Shown: positions 1-11,075, counted from the first letter of the stretch. The stretch is 64,000 nucleotides of DNA from Ostrinia nubilalis (GCF_963855985.1 NC_087111.1:9801001-9865000), one strand, 5' to 3'. The notes: generated by a model from the letters alone, not told the origin. Program-made: numbers and translations.

Positions 1-104
1 CCCAAGGTTTTCCACAACGACCTGTGCTGCCCACACCGGTGCTTCCCGCGATCTTCACCAGATCGTCGGTCCACTTAGCAGACCTGCCCAGCAGTAGCGT
101 TATC
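1..104 (-). mobile_element. RTE-type LINE 3' end fragment (window edge)
   Basis: The reverse complement reads as the C-terminal end of a lepidopteran RTE endonuclease/reverse transcriptase, with the GRSAKWTDDLVK-like segment followed by W...AAQDR. The same 3' end recurs at about ten other places in this window on both strands, always 5'-truncated. The fragment is cut by the window start, so its full length is unknown. Confidence 0.7.
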
Positions 105-411
105 TATTCACAATTAATCCTTGAACTGTCTTTCAATTAGGTATTGTAATCAAGTGTTATCAATTGTAAATTACTTACCATTTTAATTGATTTTAATCAA
201 CACTTCGGAACATAACGTAAATAGATTTATGCTAAGTAAATGAAATCGTCGGATAACGATGCTTATGTAAGAACTATTTGTTTAAAATCTTTGGGAAAAT
301 GTGAAGTTTAATTAGTAATTCTATGAATTTTATAAAATGCTGTCTTTTTTCCTAACAATAAAATAAACTAAGTCAGATTACGGGAAATGACACACAAGAT
401 AATGTATGCAA

Positions 412-570
412 ATCTATACTAATATTATAAAGATGTAGTGTTTTTTTATTTTTTACTTTTGTGTTGGATAGTCCAGTTATCGAGGAAGGCTTTAGGCATC
501 ATCCTACAACCAATAGGGGCGGAGCAGTAAAGAAAAATGTTGCAAAAGCCCGTTAACCCCTCGTGGCAGA
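412..570 (+). repeat. Helitron-like / MINE-type 5' end fragment
   Basis: The stretch opens with TCTATACTAATATTATAAA, the same opening as the element at 21784. It then holds GAGGAAGGCTTTAGG and GGGGCGGAGCAGTAAAG, motifs I recognise as common in lepidopteran interspersed repeats. No clear 3' terminus is visible. Family assignment is inference. Confidence 0.45.
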
Positions 571-614
571 CTAAATATTATTAAGTTCTAACTCCTAACA
601 ACCTGCAAAGTCTC

Positions 615-805
615 ACTATAGAGGTATTTCACTTACCCAGTGTCTCAGATATCCAGGTATAAATAAATATCTGTCCCATTTACAGAGGTTTCCATAAATA
701 GAGGTCAGAATACAGGTTATTTCAGTTATAGAGGTGCAAAAATAAAATAACCTACTATAAGTCGGGACCTCAGATGAGTTCCAGTTATGGAGGTCTCTCG
801 TTTCA
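615..805. repeat. Cluster of TATAGAGGT-like motifs
   Basis: Five imperfect copies of a TATAGAGGT motif (also CAGAGGT, AATAGAGGT and TTATGGAGGT) lie within about 190 bp. An open frame of 121 codons crosses it on the minus strand, but its peptide is just the motif read through and shows no domain. It is probably the edge of a decayed DNA transposon. Confidence 0.3.
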
Positions 806-1035
806 CTGTGTTTTGTATTACTACGAGTATAATAATGAACCACCACCCACTTTGCGTTGCCTGACGTTTGGACAGTTTTTCGTATTTCTGGTATTGTTAC
901 ATGTTTTAATGTAATGATACTGCTAATCTTACTCAGGTCTACGACATCTGACCATGACGTGAAATGATTGGTAGAAAACAATTATGTATAATTGGCAGAC
1001 ATTAGCCTAAAACCAGCTGTGCAAAAGTAAACTAC

Positions 1036-1042
1036 TATATAA
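1036..1042 (+). promoter_or_regulatory. Candidate TATA box of carboxylesterase gene A
   Basis: TATATAA lies 46 bp before the predicted start codon at 1088, which would place transcription start about 20 bp before the ATG. The surroundings are AT-rich, so a chance match is quite possible. No initiator was confirmed. Confidence 0.3.
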
Positions 1043-1087
1043 TTAAAAAGAATTTATTTTAATGCCATTTGAGCGTGTGTTACAGTA

Positions 1088-4000
1088 ATGTTAGCATTTA
1101 AAGTGTTGGGTGTTTTACTTTTATCTTGTGCGGGTAAGTATTTTATTATAATTACTAAATGATACATACTTAGGTAACTAATTTTTTTCAACACATGGTT
1201 TGGTTAAAAAAGCATTGTCTGCGCTTCTACACTATGATAAAGGTAGATAAATAGATTTGATTTATTATTTGTTTGAATTGAATAGGCTCAGAAACTACTG
1301 GACCGATTTGAGAAATTCTTTCACCATTAGAATCGTACAATAGCGTTGATAGACATCAGGGATGTTATGGATATCCGTAACCGCAACCGAAACTTTAGGA
1401 TATCCGAAATAAAAATATATCCGAAACCGTAACCGAAACTTTCGGATATCCGAAATTAAAAAAAATCCGTAACCGTAACCGAAACCAGTATAATATTATT
1501 CCTATATCCACAACCGTATCCATAACCGTATAACTACATATCCATAACATCCCTAAAGACAAGACTTAATTTTTTTTACTCTATTATTTTTTGCAATTTA
1601 CACTTCATATCGCACACAATTTCCTCAATTTACATCTCATTTCACACATTAATTGACTGGGAGGTACGAAATTCGCTGAGCCATCTAGTGTTAAATAATA
1701 TACAGGGTGGAAACGATAAGTGATCTCATTCGATTATTTCTAAACTATACAAGATATCGAAAAACTCGTTACTGATACTGAAAGTGCCTCACGAGCTCTA
1801 TCCAACGGTACCAATAATAGGTTACAGAATTAACTCGATCTATCCGAAAATTAAATGTTTTCAGCCTCCATACTAAATGTATGCCAGCCAAACAAAATAA
1901 GAAGTATTAATTTTTTTTTATTAAACAATAAACACTTAAAAAGAACTCGTAAATTGAATTCTTTTTTAAAATTATTCATGGAAAACATTGGTTTTAGGCT
2001 TTACTTGCTATAATATTATCAAGACATGAGTGCCATGACAGTGGCTGTACTAAATGTATGGAAACTTTAAACATTGAATTTTAGGATGGATCCAGTTAAT
2101 TTTGTAAACTATTATTGGTATCGTTGGATAGAGCTCGTGAAGCACTTTCAGGATCATTAACCAGTTTTTGAATATCTTGTATAGTTTTTAATATTATATG
2201 GTTTTACTAAATGTATGGAAGCTGGAAACATTGATTTTTTGGATAGATCCAGTTGATTATGAAACCTATTATTGGTACCGTTTGAAAGAGCTTGTGAAGC
2301 ACTTTGAGAATCAGTAATCAGTTTTTTGATATCTTGTATAGTTTAGAAATAATCGAGTGAGATCATTTAACATTTCCACCCTGTATAAGGCATTTTTGGA
2401 TTATAAACTGAATTTCAGTAATATTAAAATTATAATTATTTAAAAACGAGGTTCTTTCAAGTGGCATTAGGTTGGTAGTGTGTAATAGACAATATAATGG
2501 ACGTTAATCTATAGATAATTGTTAAATAACGAGGTTATAAGTGCGAATAGCGGATTAATTAACGAATAAGTGATGTCTACTTTTAAAATTGTTAACAAAT
2601 AGATTTTTAACAATTACTCTTTTCCAATTTTTTTCCGTAACAGCCCTAGCATACACATCCAGTCATCCAATGATCAGTTATTTATTATTTGCACTATATT
2701 GTATCACGATACAATAAGCTAGAAACTTGTATTCTATTCTATTCATAACCATTTGTAATCATATTATTATTCTAGGTAATAAAGGATTTTTTATTTACAT
2801 ATTTATCACCTACGTAAAAACTCTTTAACGTGTTAAAGAGTTTTTTTTACACATGTGCGAAAGAAATGCAAACACTATTTCAAAAGTAGACGCGAAATAC
2901 GTCAATGCATCAAGGAAAGAATACCTAATTAAGATGGTTTAATTAGTGCAACAACCTAATTTGCATTTATTTAGAGCTGGACTGTTTGAGACAATAAAGG
3001 TGTTTCGGAAAATGTTCATAAAACCGTAAAACGGGATTTTAATATTTCCTTTCTTTAATTTTTTTTTATAATAATTATGTTGGCATTTAAGTATTTTTAA
3101 ACTTTTTTTCTTAAATGTTTCATTTCATTACTTCGAAAGGCGTTATTATTGTAAAAAGCCTGTAAAACTTGTAATGCCGAATACCGGTATCTTTACTCTA
3201 TGGACTCCTACCCTACTGTTATTAAGGTAGTAGTAATTCCGTACGTAATCAAAAGGCGAATAGCTTGGCGCCTGGGCTGGGACGCACCACTTTTGATTAT
3301 GGGATTTCGTATCTATGCCTCTTTTTTTTAACGTCGGGAAATGCTTTGCGCATACCCTCTGGTGATGGGGACGGCCAGTGGGTTATTATATGGGACTCTC
3401 GGACGCCTTTAGTGAGAAAGAAGAAGAAAGAAACGGAGCCGTGAGTTATTGTCCTAGCTCGGACATTCGTCACGAGCGAGCTTCTCCGGCTTCGAGGGAA
3501 CCCCCAATCCCCTTCTCCAGTTGTTTTAAAGAGGTTTTCTCCTCGTGTTTATAGCATGTCTTTGCGCCGACCCGGATCTAACCGGTTGCGAGGTGGCCGC
3601 CAAGACCGAGCAGGGGTATGTGTGTGGGAGGATCAGGAAGGCCAACAATGGGGTGGACTACGCCAGCTTCAGAGGGATCCGGTACGCCAAGCCGCCTCTA
3701 GGAGAACTGCGGTTCAAGGTATGTTGGATGATTCCTAAATATCCCTACTTTCCATAGAATTTCGTCGTCGTTTCAATCAAAGGAACTCCACTGCTGGACA
3801 AAGGTCTCCTCCAAGGATTTCGACAATGACCGGTCCTGCAGTGCGTCCAAGTGTTTCCAGCGACCTTCACCAAATCATATGCTGAATTTCATAAACGATA
3901 GATATAACGAACTGACTAGATACGTCCGTCATCATCAAGTCAGGTTCAGATCATTTAGGCCATCTTACTTTAACCATAACTATAACTGGTGATTTTTGTA

Positions 4001-7000
4001 TGGAGTTTGACAGATTTCTGACGTTTGTTAAAGTAAAGTAAAATGGTGCAACTTAGCCTTAGTCTCCACTGCATTAGAAAGACCCTCTCTAATTTATCAG
4101 CCTACATCCCCGACCCTGGCCTTGGCATGGGAGGTCCTTTGTCGGCCGTTTGGTGTAGTGGTTCAGAACGGACTACTATGCCGAGAGGTCCCGGGTTCGA
4201 TTCCCGGCCGAGCAGAAATTGAAATGATGAATTTTAATTTCTGTGACGGGTCTGGGTGTGCCTATGTATAATATTTATGTATTTAAAAAAAAGTATATAA
4301 GTAGTATATCCGTTAAGCTAGCACCCATAACACAAGCATTAAGTTGCTTACTTTGGGGCTAGCTGGCGCTGTGTGAAATTGTCCAAAAGATTTATATGTG
4401 GACTACATATCGCCCTATAGCCTTCTAATACTTATCTCTTCTACACCACCACAGATCTCGACTATACTTTCCAGGAGCTGCAACCACCCGAGACCTTTGA
4501 TGGAGTCTTCAACGCAACAGAAACTGGCCCCATTTGTCCTCAAACGGACGTCTTCTACAAATCCCTGATGCAGCCTAGGAGTATGAGCGAGGACTGCATC
4601 CGAATCAACATCCACGTGCCATACAAGAACCTTCCCAACATCTCAGACAGCTCGAATAACACTGAACTCCTGCCCATCATGTTTTGGATACATGGAGGTG
4701 GTTTTGCGATGGGCTCAGGGGATCCCGACTTGCATGGACCAGAGTACCTGGTCACCAAAGACGTCATTTTGGTCACCATCAACTATAGGTAAGCATTTGA
4801 TTGACTACGTTGCGGGTCCAATGACAGTTTTCCTTTCCCCCGGGACAAACTTGACCTTCACTGGTTGGGTTTTTATTGGAGGCCAAGCTGTAGATCCTGG
4901 TTACACAGGAGTTGCAGCGGTGGGAACGAGAGGTGGGAATAGTCCCGTGTAGTTAAACATTTGATATTTCATGTGTATTTTTTAAGGTTATTTGAATCCC
5001 GTTTCTTTAAATACCATCTCACAACATGCAATAAGGTCGTTATTTGACTCTACATTTCTGAAAAATTCTTGGTGTTAGTTTTAAAGAGCATGAAACTGAT
5101 AAAAAAATTGGTCGAATGAGTTAATGTCAGTTTTACTGAAATTGCACGAGATAAACTTAAGGAAGAACCTTGAAAATCCATTGCTATACGTCATGTCAAT
5201 AAAATTAGTAGATACTTACATATTTAACAAGTTAACTGATAAAGTTAAGTGTTTTGTTATAGGTTCTGGTTTTACTTTGTTGAAACTTGAACTTAAAAAA
5301 ATTCATCGATGCAATAGATACTTGCTTTTGCCCGTAGCATCGCTCGCGTTACACTATTGACCCTCGTTTCATTCAATCCCTTAAAATTCACCCCAATTTT
5401 GGAATGTTTTCTCTTAGAGGTTGCAAAATAATTATTAAATCAATCTACGTGCCTTTCAGCGCAATCTGATCAGATTAGTCAGTAAACTAGTTGACTCAAG
5501 GTTAACTGAGTAGCTTACCTTAGTTTCTCAGTTAACCTATTTATATTTTCACCATAAATCCCTAATTTTTAAGTGACCCCTATGGTAACACATAATAGGA
5601 ATTTTGTTTTCATAGGGGTCACTTGAAAATTAGGGATTGATGGTGAAAACGGGCATGAGTTTCTACCGCCACTTCTCAGCACCAGCCTATACAGGGTGAC
5701 TCAGAATGGGTGAATCAAACTGATAGGGGAGGTAGCTCTACTAATGTACTATCCCTAAAAATATTTTAAAATTTTTCTTTTTTAAATAATGTGCTCCAAA
5801 CTCGAAATCTAGTCATTATTTTCAAAAGTTTGTTTACAGATCATGTACAATTAATATTAGTAAGAAACAAGGACAAATAAACTCCAAACGCAGCAATTAT
5901 AGCCAGATACTTAGGCAAAGCTGATTCATTTTCATTAAAAAAAAAATTATGTCCTTATGCGCTTTTTTTTTTATATATTTTTTAGGGATAGTACATTAAT
6001 AGAGCTACCTGGGGAGGTAGGGGTATCAGTTTGATTCACCCATTCTGGGACACCCTGTATGTTATCCCGAAGTGGTGGTAGGGCAAGCTATATTTGGAGC
6101 GTGTACAAGCACCTTGGAAAGGGGTGCCCTCTTAGACGCATAACATTTTTCATCATAATTTAGTTTGGTATAACAGTATTTGCATAAAGTTTTTTCGCAT
6201 AAACTTTGATATGCATAGTTTTCTAAATGCATAATGGTTTCTTAGGCATAATAATAACTTTCTCTAATTTTCAATACCATAATTTAAATAATCATAAATG
6301 TAAAGAACATAATTTTATATACATAAAGTTTGTTTTTAATAAAATACTATAAACATAATTTAATTATTTATAACATTTAAAGTCATAAATATTGTCTATA
6401 AGAGCAACCAACATTGAAGAGTAAATAATTATGTATTTGTGATGTTGCGAACGATCCTCCTTCCACCTTTATATTCTTTCGGCCTATAGATTTGCAAAAA
6501 CTAAATTCTCTGTATCATTGTCATTATAACGCACATATTATTATACAGTCCACATTTCTTTTACAACATTAAGCTTGCCTGGTCTGAAATTATGTTGATC
6601 CCGACTGGCCGTGGTCTCTTCCACGTGGTACTAGTCTGCCCTATACTAGAGTGTAATTTAAAAGCCGGAGGCGCGGAGGGAGTGCGGTCCTCGCTCGCTG
6701 TAACATATATCCGGCAGCCGTGCGAGCTGGAGCGGCTGAGGCTGGTCGCCGAAGGCGACCAGCAAGCCGAAGCTGCGGAAGCGAGCATGGCATGCCGGGT
6801 ATATGTTACGCCAGAGCGGAAGGACCGCACTTCCCGCAGCGCCGGAGATAAGGCAATCCTAATGCTTGCTTGCATGGTTGTTTGCTTGCATGCTTGCTTG
6901 CTTGCATGCATGCTTCCTTGCTGCTTGCTTGCATGCTTGCTTGCTGCTTGCTTGCATGCTTGCGTGCTTGCTGCTTGATTGCATGCTTGCTTGCATGCTT

Positions 7001-9766
7001 GCTTGCTGCTTGCTTGCTGCTTGCTTGCTGCTTGCTTGCTGCTTGCTTGCTGCTTGCTTGCAGGTTTGCTTGTTTGCATCCTTGCTTGCATGCATGCTTA
7101 CATGCTTCCTTGCAGCTTGCTTGCATGCTTGCTGTTTGATTGCATGCTTGCTGCTTGCTTGCATGCTTGTTTGCATGCTTGCTTGTCTATTTATATTTGT
7201 TAACTTATAACATTTTTATATTTGTTAAAATTATGGTATTTTGTATATTATGAATGATAATATTTATGGCATTGGTTTAGATGCCAATAAATGTTATGCC
7301 TAGAAATCGTTATTAAAAAAACAAGAATACAGAAAAAATATATACTAAAATATTATTATAATAAAAGTGGTTATGGCAAAAAAAATATGCCTTATGAATT
7401 ATTCTGTATGAACGTTATGCGAAATGATGAGTATGCCAAAAAACTTTATGCACTCTTAAATTATGACAAAAAATTTTATGCAACCGAATATGGACCCCTT
7501 GGAAAGAGCCTAAGTACTAAATAAGTTCAAATCGTCGGTCCACCTAGTAGGAGGCCTGCCCACGCTACGTCTTCCAGCCCGTGGTCGCCACTCGAGAACT
7601 TTTCTGCCCCAACGGCCATCGTCTCTACGAGCTATGAGCCCCAGCCACTGCCACTTGATTTTAGCAATTCTGCGGATGGATGCGGGCAGCGCAGGACCGT
7701 TCATTATGAAGAACCTTAGGGGAGGCCTTTGTCTATCAGCGGACGTTATTTGGCTAAAACGAAAGAACGAACTAAATAAGTAATTTATTTGTTAATTTTC
7801 TTGACATATCTATTCTAGACTGCACGTTTTCGGCTTCCTGAGTCTGGATAACGAGTACTTTCCCGGCAACAACGGTCTGAGAGACGCCATCGCCGCTCTG
7901 AAGTGGGTTCAGAAGAACATAAGGAACTTCGGAGGGAACCCTGACATGGTATCAGTAGGGGGGCAGAGCGCTGGTGCCGTAATGGCACATTTGCTGACCT
8001 TAGCGCCTGCTTCGAGCGGACTCTTCAAACAGTGAGCATCTTGCCTAGTTTTATAAAAATTTTTTTTGAAAAAATAGGTGGCATAAACTCAAAATGTGAT
8101 TGGAACCTCTTTTTACTCCGGTACCTACATAATCTTTTCAGTTGCAATAATACCAACATACAGTGCTGTAAATCCCTGCCATGGCGATAAATTAGGCACT
8201 AGCATATTATAACTTGATAAATCATATAAACTAAGTACTATTTATTGATTAATTGACTTTTGATTGTTCATTAACTGGTCCTAACTAATTAATGAATATA
8301 ATTAATGGACGCTAACTGTTACGTAAATTAATTATTATGACATTTTCAGGTGCATGGCTTTCAGTGGACAAGGAATCGCTAGCTTCTTCAGCTACTCCGC
8401 AGGCTACAGAGATGTGGTCAACGCACTTTTCTTCACGGAGATGAGAATACCTTACCTGCTCCTATCACCAAAGCAGATCCATGACCAGCTTGTCAAAGCG
8501 CCGATAGATAAAATATTGGCAGCAAACAAAGTCATCCTAGACATTTTTGGTGTCACTTCATTCACTCCAACTATAGAAAAGCCACAAGAAAACTTCACAA
8601 CTATGATTCCTGAAGATCCAGAAATACTATACGAAGAAGGCATCGGAAAAGAATACCCTGTGCTATTAGGCTTCGCTAACAACGAAAGTCATTCTTTCAC
8701 GAATAGATTTTTAGAATTAAACATGCCTACGACGCTAACTCTAGCACCGGTGTTGATAGTGCCGTTGAATTTGGTGTTTTCAGTAAATCCTTTGATACTG
8801 CCGATTCTTTTGGCGAAGCAGAGGTCAGAGTACGTGAAATTTATCCGTGTGACCTTGGATGATTTTATGCGAGCGCTAATTGATATGGACTACCTGTATC
8901 TAGCACAGAGATTGTCTCTACAGAGGTTGGCGGTTGGTGCCGAGAAGACGTACATGTACCAGTTCACATATACAGGGCAACATAGTCCCATTAAAGAATC
9001 GTTTGGGCTGAATTTCACTGGTGCAGGACATGTAGAAGACATAACTTATTTCTTCAGGGTGAACTCGTTCTTGGGCCCCATAACTGATGAGGATGAAATG
9101 TCGGGAACTACTGACAGTGAAATGAAAGAACTTATGACGACGAGCATTGCCAACTTTGTTTCGACTGGGTAAGAAGTAAAAATATTTATGTTTGCGCTTG
9201 CTTAAATCCTACGCCTGCAGTTTTTTGACAACAGTTCTCGACGTTATACAATTTTGCATATTTTTTCATCGTAGGCAATGTAGTTAGGTTCTTAAGATTT
9301 TTTTAAATTGTTTTGAGATAGATAAATGGTTAAATGTGTCAACGAACATTAATACTGTCTCTATACTCACCTACAATTAATATATTAAAGTATCACGTTG
9401 TCAATTCTTCCTGTACAACTGATTTATTAATAAAAGAATATTACTTAATCAGTATGTTCCCCTGAACATCATGCTCTACCCTTGGGCATGCCATTTTAGT
9501 TCAAAAATTGATTCTGAATGCACACTATCTGTAGGTACATTATAATTAATTAGGTATTTTGGAACTAAAAATTATAAATTTCTTTCTTTCATCCATACAG
9601 ATCACCAGTGAAGAACGACAGTGACTGGCCAGCGACCGACACGGATCTCAGTTTTCAATTAATTGGAAAACCAGCGCTGAATTATTCTAAAATAACACCT
9701 TACATGGCTGAAAAGAAGGCCCATTATGATGACCTGTACTCAACAGCTGGACGGAGTATACCTTGA
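1088..9766 (+). CDS. Secreted carboxylesterase, gene A (six coding exons)
   Basis: Exons by splice sites and frame: 1088-1133, 3555-3718, 4475-4788, 7819-8031, 8350-9168, 9601-9766; total 1722 nt, 573 aa plus stop TGA. Exon 1 encodes a hydrophobic signal peptide that runs into exon 2, with likely cleavage after CLCA near residue 20. It belongs to the alpha/beta-hydrolase carboxylesterase type B family, which hydrolyses carboxylic esters (hormones, odorants, xenobiotics). Visible landmarks are EDCI at 109, oxyanion-hole HGG at 143-145, nucleophile elbow GQSAG with Ser225, acid Glu358 in NNES, and His473 in GAGHVED. GQSAG and GxxHxxD match juvenile hormone esterase motifs, but the usual D-Q is D-A here (197-198), so JHE activity is not supported. 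The exon 1 link rests on phase and signal-peptide logic. Substrate is unknown. Confidence 0.88.
1385..1555. repeat. ATCCGAAACCGTAACCGAAAC minisatellite-like tract
   Basis: In intron 1 of gene A, a unit containing GGATATCCG and AACCGAAAC is repeated imperfectly several times and decays into ATCCATAACC copies toward 1555. No coding potential is seen. Confidence 0.6.
1703..2383. mobile_element. TA-flanked TIR element (CAGGGTGGAAA termini)
   Basis: The element begins CAGGGTGGAAA and ends with its inverted counterpart TTTCCACCCTG, each flanked by TA. Inverted similarity continues inward for well over 100 bp, through TCTAAACTATACAAGATATC, the Tyr-rich AT core and GGTACC. The interior carries an additional partly degraded copy of the 3' arm at about 2040-2170. 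TA duplication and termini suggest a Tc1/mariner-type non-autonomous element. No transposase is present. Confidence 0.72.
3761..3885 (-). mobile_element. RTE-type LINE 3' fragment
   Basis: It contains CCACTGCTGGACAAAGGTCTCC followed by the GACCGGTCCTGCAG and CTTCACCAAATCAT segments of the shared RTE 3' coding end, in reverse orientation. It lies in intron 2 of gene A and is 5'-truncated. Confidence 0.62.
3955..4075. mobile_element. Short palindromic MITE (TTGCACCA family), copy 1
   Basis: The arms carry CCATCTTACTTTAAC and GTTAAAGTAAAGTAAAATGG, with the core TTTGTATGGAGTTTGACAGAT. Related copies lie at 10955, 17105 (interrupted), 44515 and 62551. It is about 120 bp, non-coding, and sits in intron 2 of gene A. 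Confidence 0.6.
4130..4395 (+). mobile_element. tRNA-derived SINE
   Basis: The first 76 nt (4141-4216) fold like a tRNA. Box A is TGGTGTAGTGG at about 4150 and box B is GGTTCGATTCC at 4194-4204, with pairing GTCGGCC...GGCCGA near the ends. A SINE body follows, containing CTGTGACGGGTCTGGGTGT and AGTTGCTTACTTTGGGGC. Box A/B spacing fits a pol III promoter. It sits in intron 2 of gene A and is not a functional tRNA gene because the acceptor stem does not close properly. A degraded relative is near 50800 and a body-only piece at 61091. Confidence 0.72.
4805..4950 (+). repeat. Interspersed repeat (GCGGGTCCAATGACAGTTT family)
   Basis: The same sequence, with CTTGACCTTCACTGGTTGG and GTAGATCCTGG, occurs at 50145 (+) and 63075 (-), with a weak copy at 20200. 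It starts just after the intron 3 donor of gene A. Its class is unknown to me. Confidence 0.55.
5545..5656. mobile_element. ~110-bp hairpin MITE (CACCATCAATCCCTAATTTT family), copy 1
   Basis: This is a near-perfect inverted repeat whose arms contain AATCCCTAATTTTTAAGTGACC and its complement, ending CGGGCAT. Copies at 43971 and 44955 share the arms. The 5' terminus is degenerate here. It is non-coding and lies in intron 3 of gene A. Confidence 0.72.
5692..6057. mobile_element. TA-flanked TIR element (CAGGGTGACTCAGAATGGG termini)
   Basis: The terminal inverted repeats of roughly 75 bp (CAGGGTG..CAGAATGGGTGAATCA) are flanked by TA. The surrounding sequence, CAGCACCAGCC on the left and CCCGAAGTGGTGGTAGGG on the right, joins to the same order as the repeat near 49745 read in reverse. 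The element therefore inserted into an older repeat copy. It is non-autonomous and probably Tc1/mariner-like. Confidence 0.75.
6662..6846. repeat. GC-rich palindrome inside the GCATAA element
   Basis: Arms CCGGAGGCGCGGAGGGAGTG and TAACATATATCCGGCA pair with TGCCGGGTATATGTTA and CACTTCCCGCAGCGCCGG. A second small hairpin, GCTGGTCGCC / GGCGACCAGC, sits in the loop. GC content is far above the surroundings, so it is probably a separate insertion. Confidence 0.6.
6863..7185. repeat. TTGC / GCATGCTTGC microsatellite
   Basis: About 320 bp of CTTGC, TGCTTGC and GCATGCTTGC units. Long open frames in four frames with only Cys/Leu/Ala or Lys/Gln/Ala/Ser residues are artefacts of the repeat. Confidence 0.9.
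7528..7785 (+). mobile_element. RTE 3' end with internal inversion (twin-primed)
   Basis: Positions 7528-7677 encode, on the minus strand, the RTE segment from IAKIKWQW to RWTDDL. From 7678 the plus strand carries the next part of the same protein (MRAAQDRS, then GEAFV) and the usual tail near GGACGTTATTTGGC. The 5' portion is thus inverted relative to the 3' portion, as twin priming produces. It lies just before exon 4 of gene A. Confidence 0.7.
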
Positions 9767-9808
9767 TTATAGCAACGTTGTTATATAAACTAGTTAAATA
9801 TACATACA

Positions 9809-10722
9809 GTCTTATTCATAAAAATCCTCTAAAATAGGTTTAAAACGCTCATTAGTTAAAATGCTCATTAGTGCTAATAAACCTTTTATAAAATTCTCTA
9901 TTCATAAACGTTCAATATACCCATTTTAACTATCTTCTCGCTAAAAGACATTTTAGCGTTGTTATGTTGTCGTTCTGATGAATCCATAGATAAAAATGCC
10001 AAAACCAATGGCCCACGGCCCAAAAAAAAAGTTTAACGTCACTTACGACATAATGACAATGACATTTGTTTGTTGTTTGTTATTATTGCTTGTGTGTGTT
10101 GTGTTTCGTGCAGCAGAGGTGCTTCGTGGTATTTTTGCAAAGAAAATTGTATTGCTTAATAGAAATAAACATGGAAAACGAAAAAAATAAAAAGAACCTG
10201 TCGCCACCTTGCAACAATGTCTATTTTATTTTTAGTTCGGCATCACAAGTTACTTGTACGTTCATAGAGTAATATCCTTTTCTGTTAATATAATATTGAC
10301 CTGCGTCACCCACCACTATATTTCTTTATTTTCATATGGGTGCAAATGCAATCAATACACCCCAAGACAGAAGGAAATCGCCGTATATTGTAAAATCCCC
10401 TCATTACTTTATTACTAACTTTATAAACCTTGCAAATAGCCACACGAAAAAGAGGACGACAACTGTAACAAACCTCAAGTCAAAACGGTTCGGACTCATC
10501 TGTGGTTCGGACCGGACGCAAATAAATCAGCTGTTGCACATTTGTCGGCCATATTTCTCTTTATTAGAGGTTTAAAGTAGGGTCGACCCTGTTATAAGTT
10601 ATGAAGCGGGTATTGAATACTTACAAAGCTTTTTAGCGGTATATGACGTTTATGAATAATACTTTTCGGGATTTTTACTATAACAAGCTAATAAACCTAT
10701 TTTAAATTTTTATGAATAAGAC
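9809..10722. mobile_element. ~0.9-kb TIR element (GTCTTATTCATAAAAAT termini)
   Basis: The left end GTCTTATTCATAAAAAT and the nearby TAAAATAGGTTTA are repeated inverted at 10690-10722 (AATAAACCTATTTTA, then ATTTTTATGAATAAGAC). Subterminal ATTCATAAACGTT is also inverted near 10640. The two reading frames at 9996 and 10336 show no transposase motif. The family is not determined. It begins 43 bp after the stop codon of gene A. Confidence 0.6.
9876..9881 (+). terminator. Candidate polyadenylation signal of gene A
   Basis: AATAAA lies 110 bp after the stop codon, inside the left end of the TIR element. I see no AATAAA between the stop and the element, so gene A may use a transposon-supplied signal. 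Confidence 0.4.
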
Positions 10723-10954
10723 CGATAGTATACTAATAAATGACGTATGTAAACATGACAGAGCCTACCCCAAATAATGGAAAAGGCTAGGGCAAAGAAG
10801 AAGTAAAAGTGCTTTTAAAAGCCTACTTGCAAAAATATAATGAGTTTTTTTTATAGAAGAAGACGAATACATGTCCTTTTTACCCGACAGTGTCAGAAGG
10901 AGGGTTATGTTTTTCAGAGACGTAAAAATAGCTACAGTACAAACTGTGATTTAA

Positions 10955-11075
10955 GCTGGGTTGCGCCATCTTACTATAACTTTGACATGCGTCAAAAATC
11001 TGTCAAACTCCATACAAAAAGCACCGGTTATCGTTATAGTTACGGTCTAAGTTAGGTCGTGCAACTCAGCCTTAG
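10955..11075. mobile_element. TTGCACCA-family MITE, copy 2
   Basis: It runs from GCTGGGTTGCGCCATCTTAC to the inverted GTGCAACTCAGCCTTA end, with core TCTGTCAAACTCCATACAAAA. It matches the copies at 3955, 17105, 44515 and 62551. Confidence 0.65.

Larger units (their letters stand above)
6085..7520. mobile_element. ~1.4-kb inverted-repeat element with GCATAA-rich arms
   Basis: The outer left end (CACCTTGGAAAGGGGTGCCC, then GCATAACATTTTTCATCATAATTT) matches the reverse complement of the outer right end (TTTATGCAACCG...CCCCTTGGAAAG). Both arms are packed with GCATAAAGTTTT-type repeats. The interior holds a GC-rich palindrome (6662-6846) and a long TTGC microsatellite. Open frames here are low-complexity and not genes. 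It sits in intron 3 of gene A. Confidence 0.55.

Noticed and set aside
616..981. 121-codon minus-strand ORF
   Set aside because: It consists of translated TATAGAGGT-type repeats in AT-rich DNA and has no domain.
4141..4216. tRNA gene
   Set aside because: Box A and B are present, but the acceptor stem does not pair well and a SINE body follows; it is a SINE head.
6561..7210. Overlapping long open frames in several frames
   Set aside because: They are produced by the TTGC microsatellite; composition is only Cys/Leu/Ala or Lys/Gln/Ala/Ser.
9996..10575. Short membrane-like and basic ORFs
   Set aside because: They lie inside a TIR element, show no transposase motif and have no relatives in the window.
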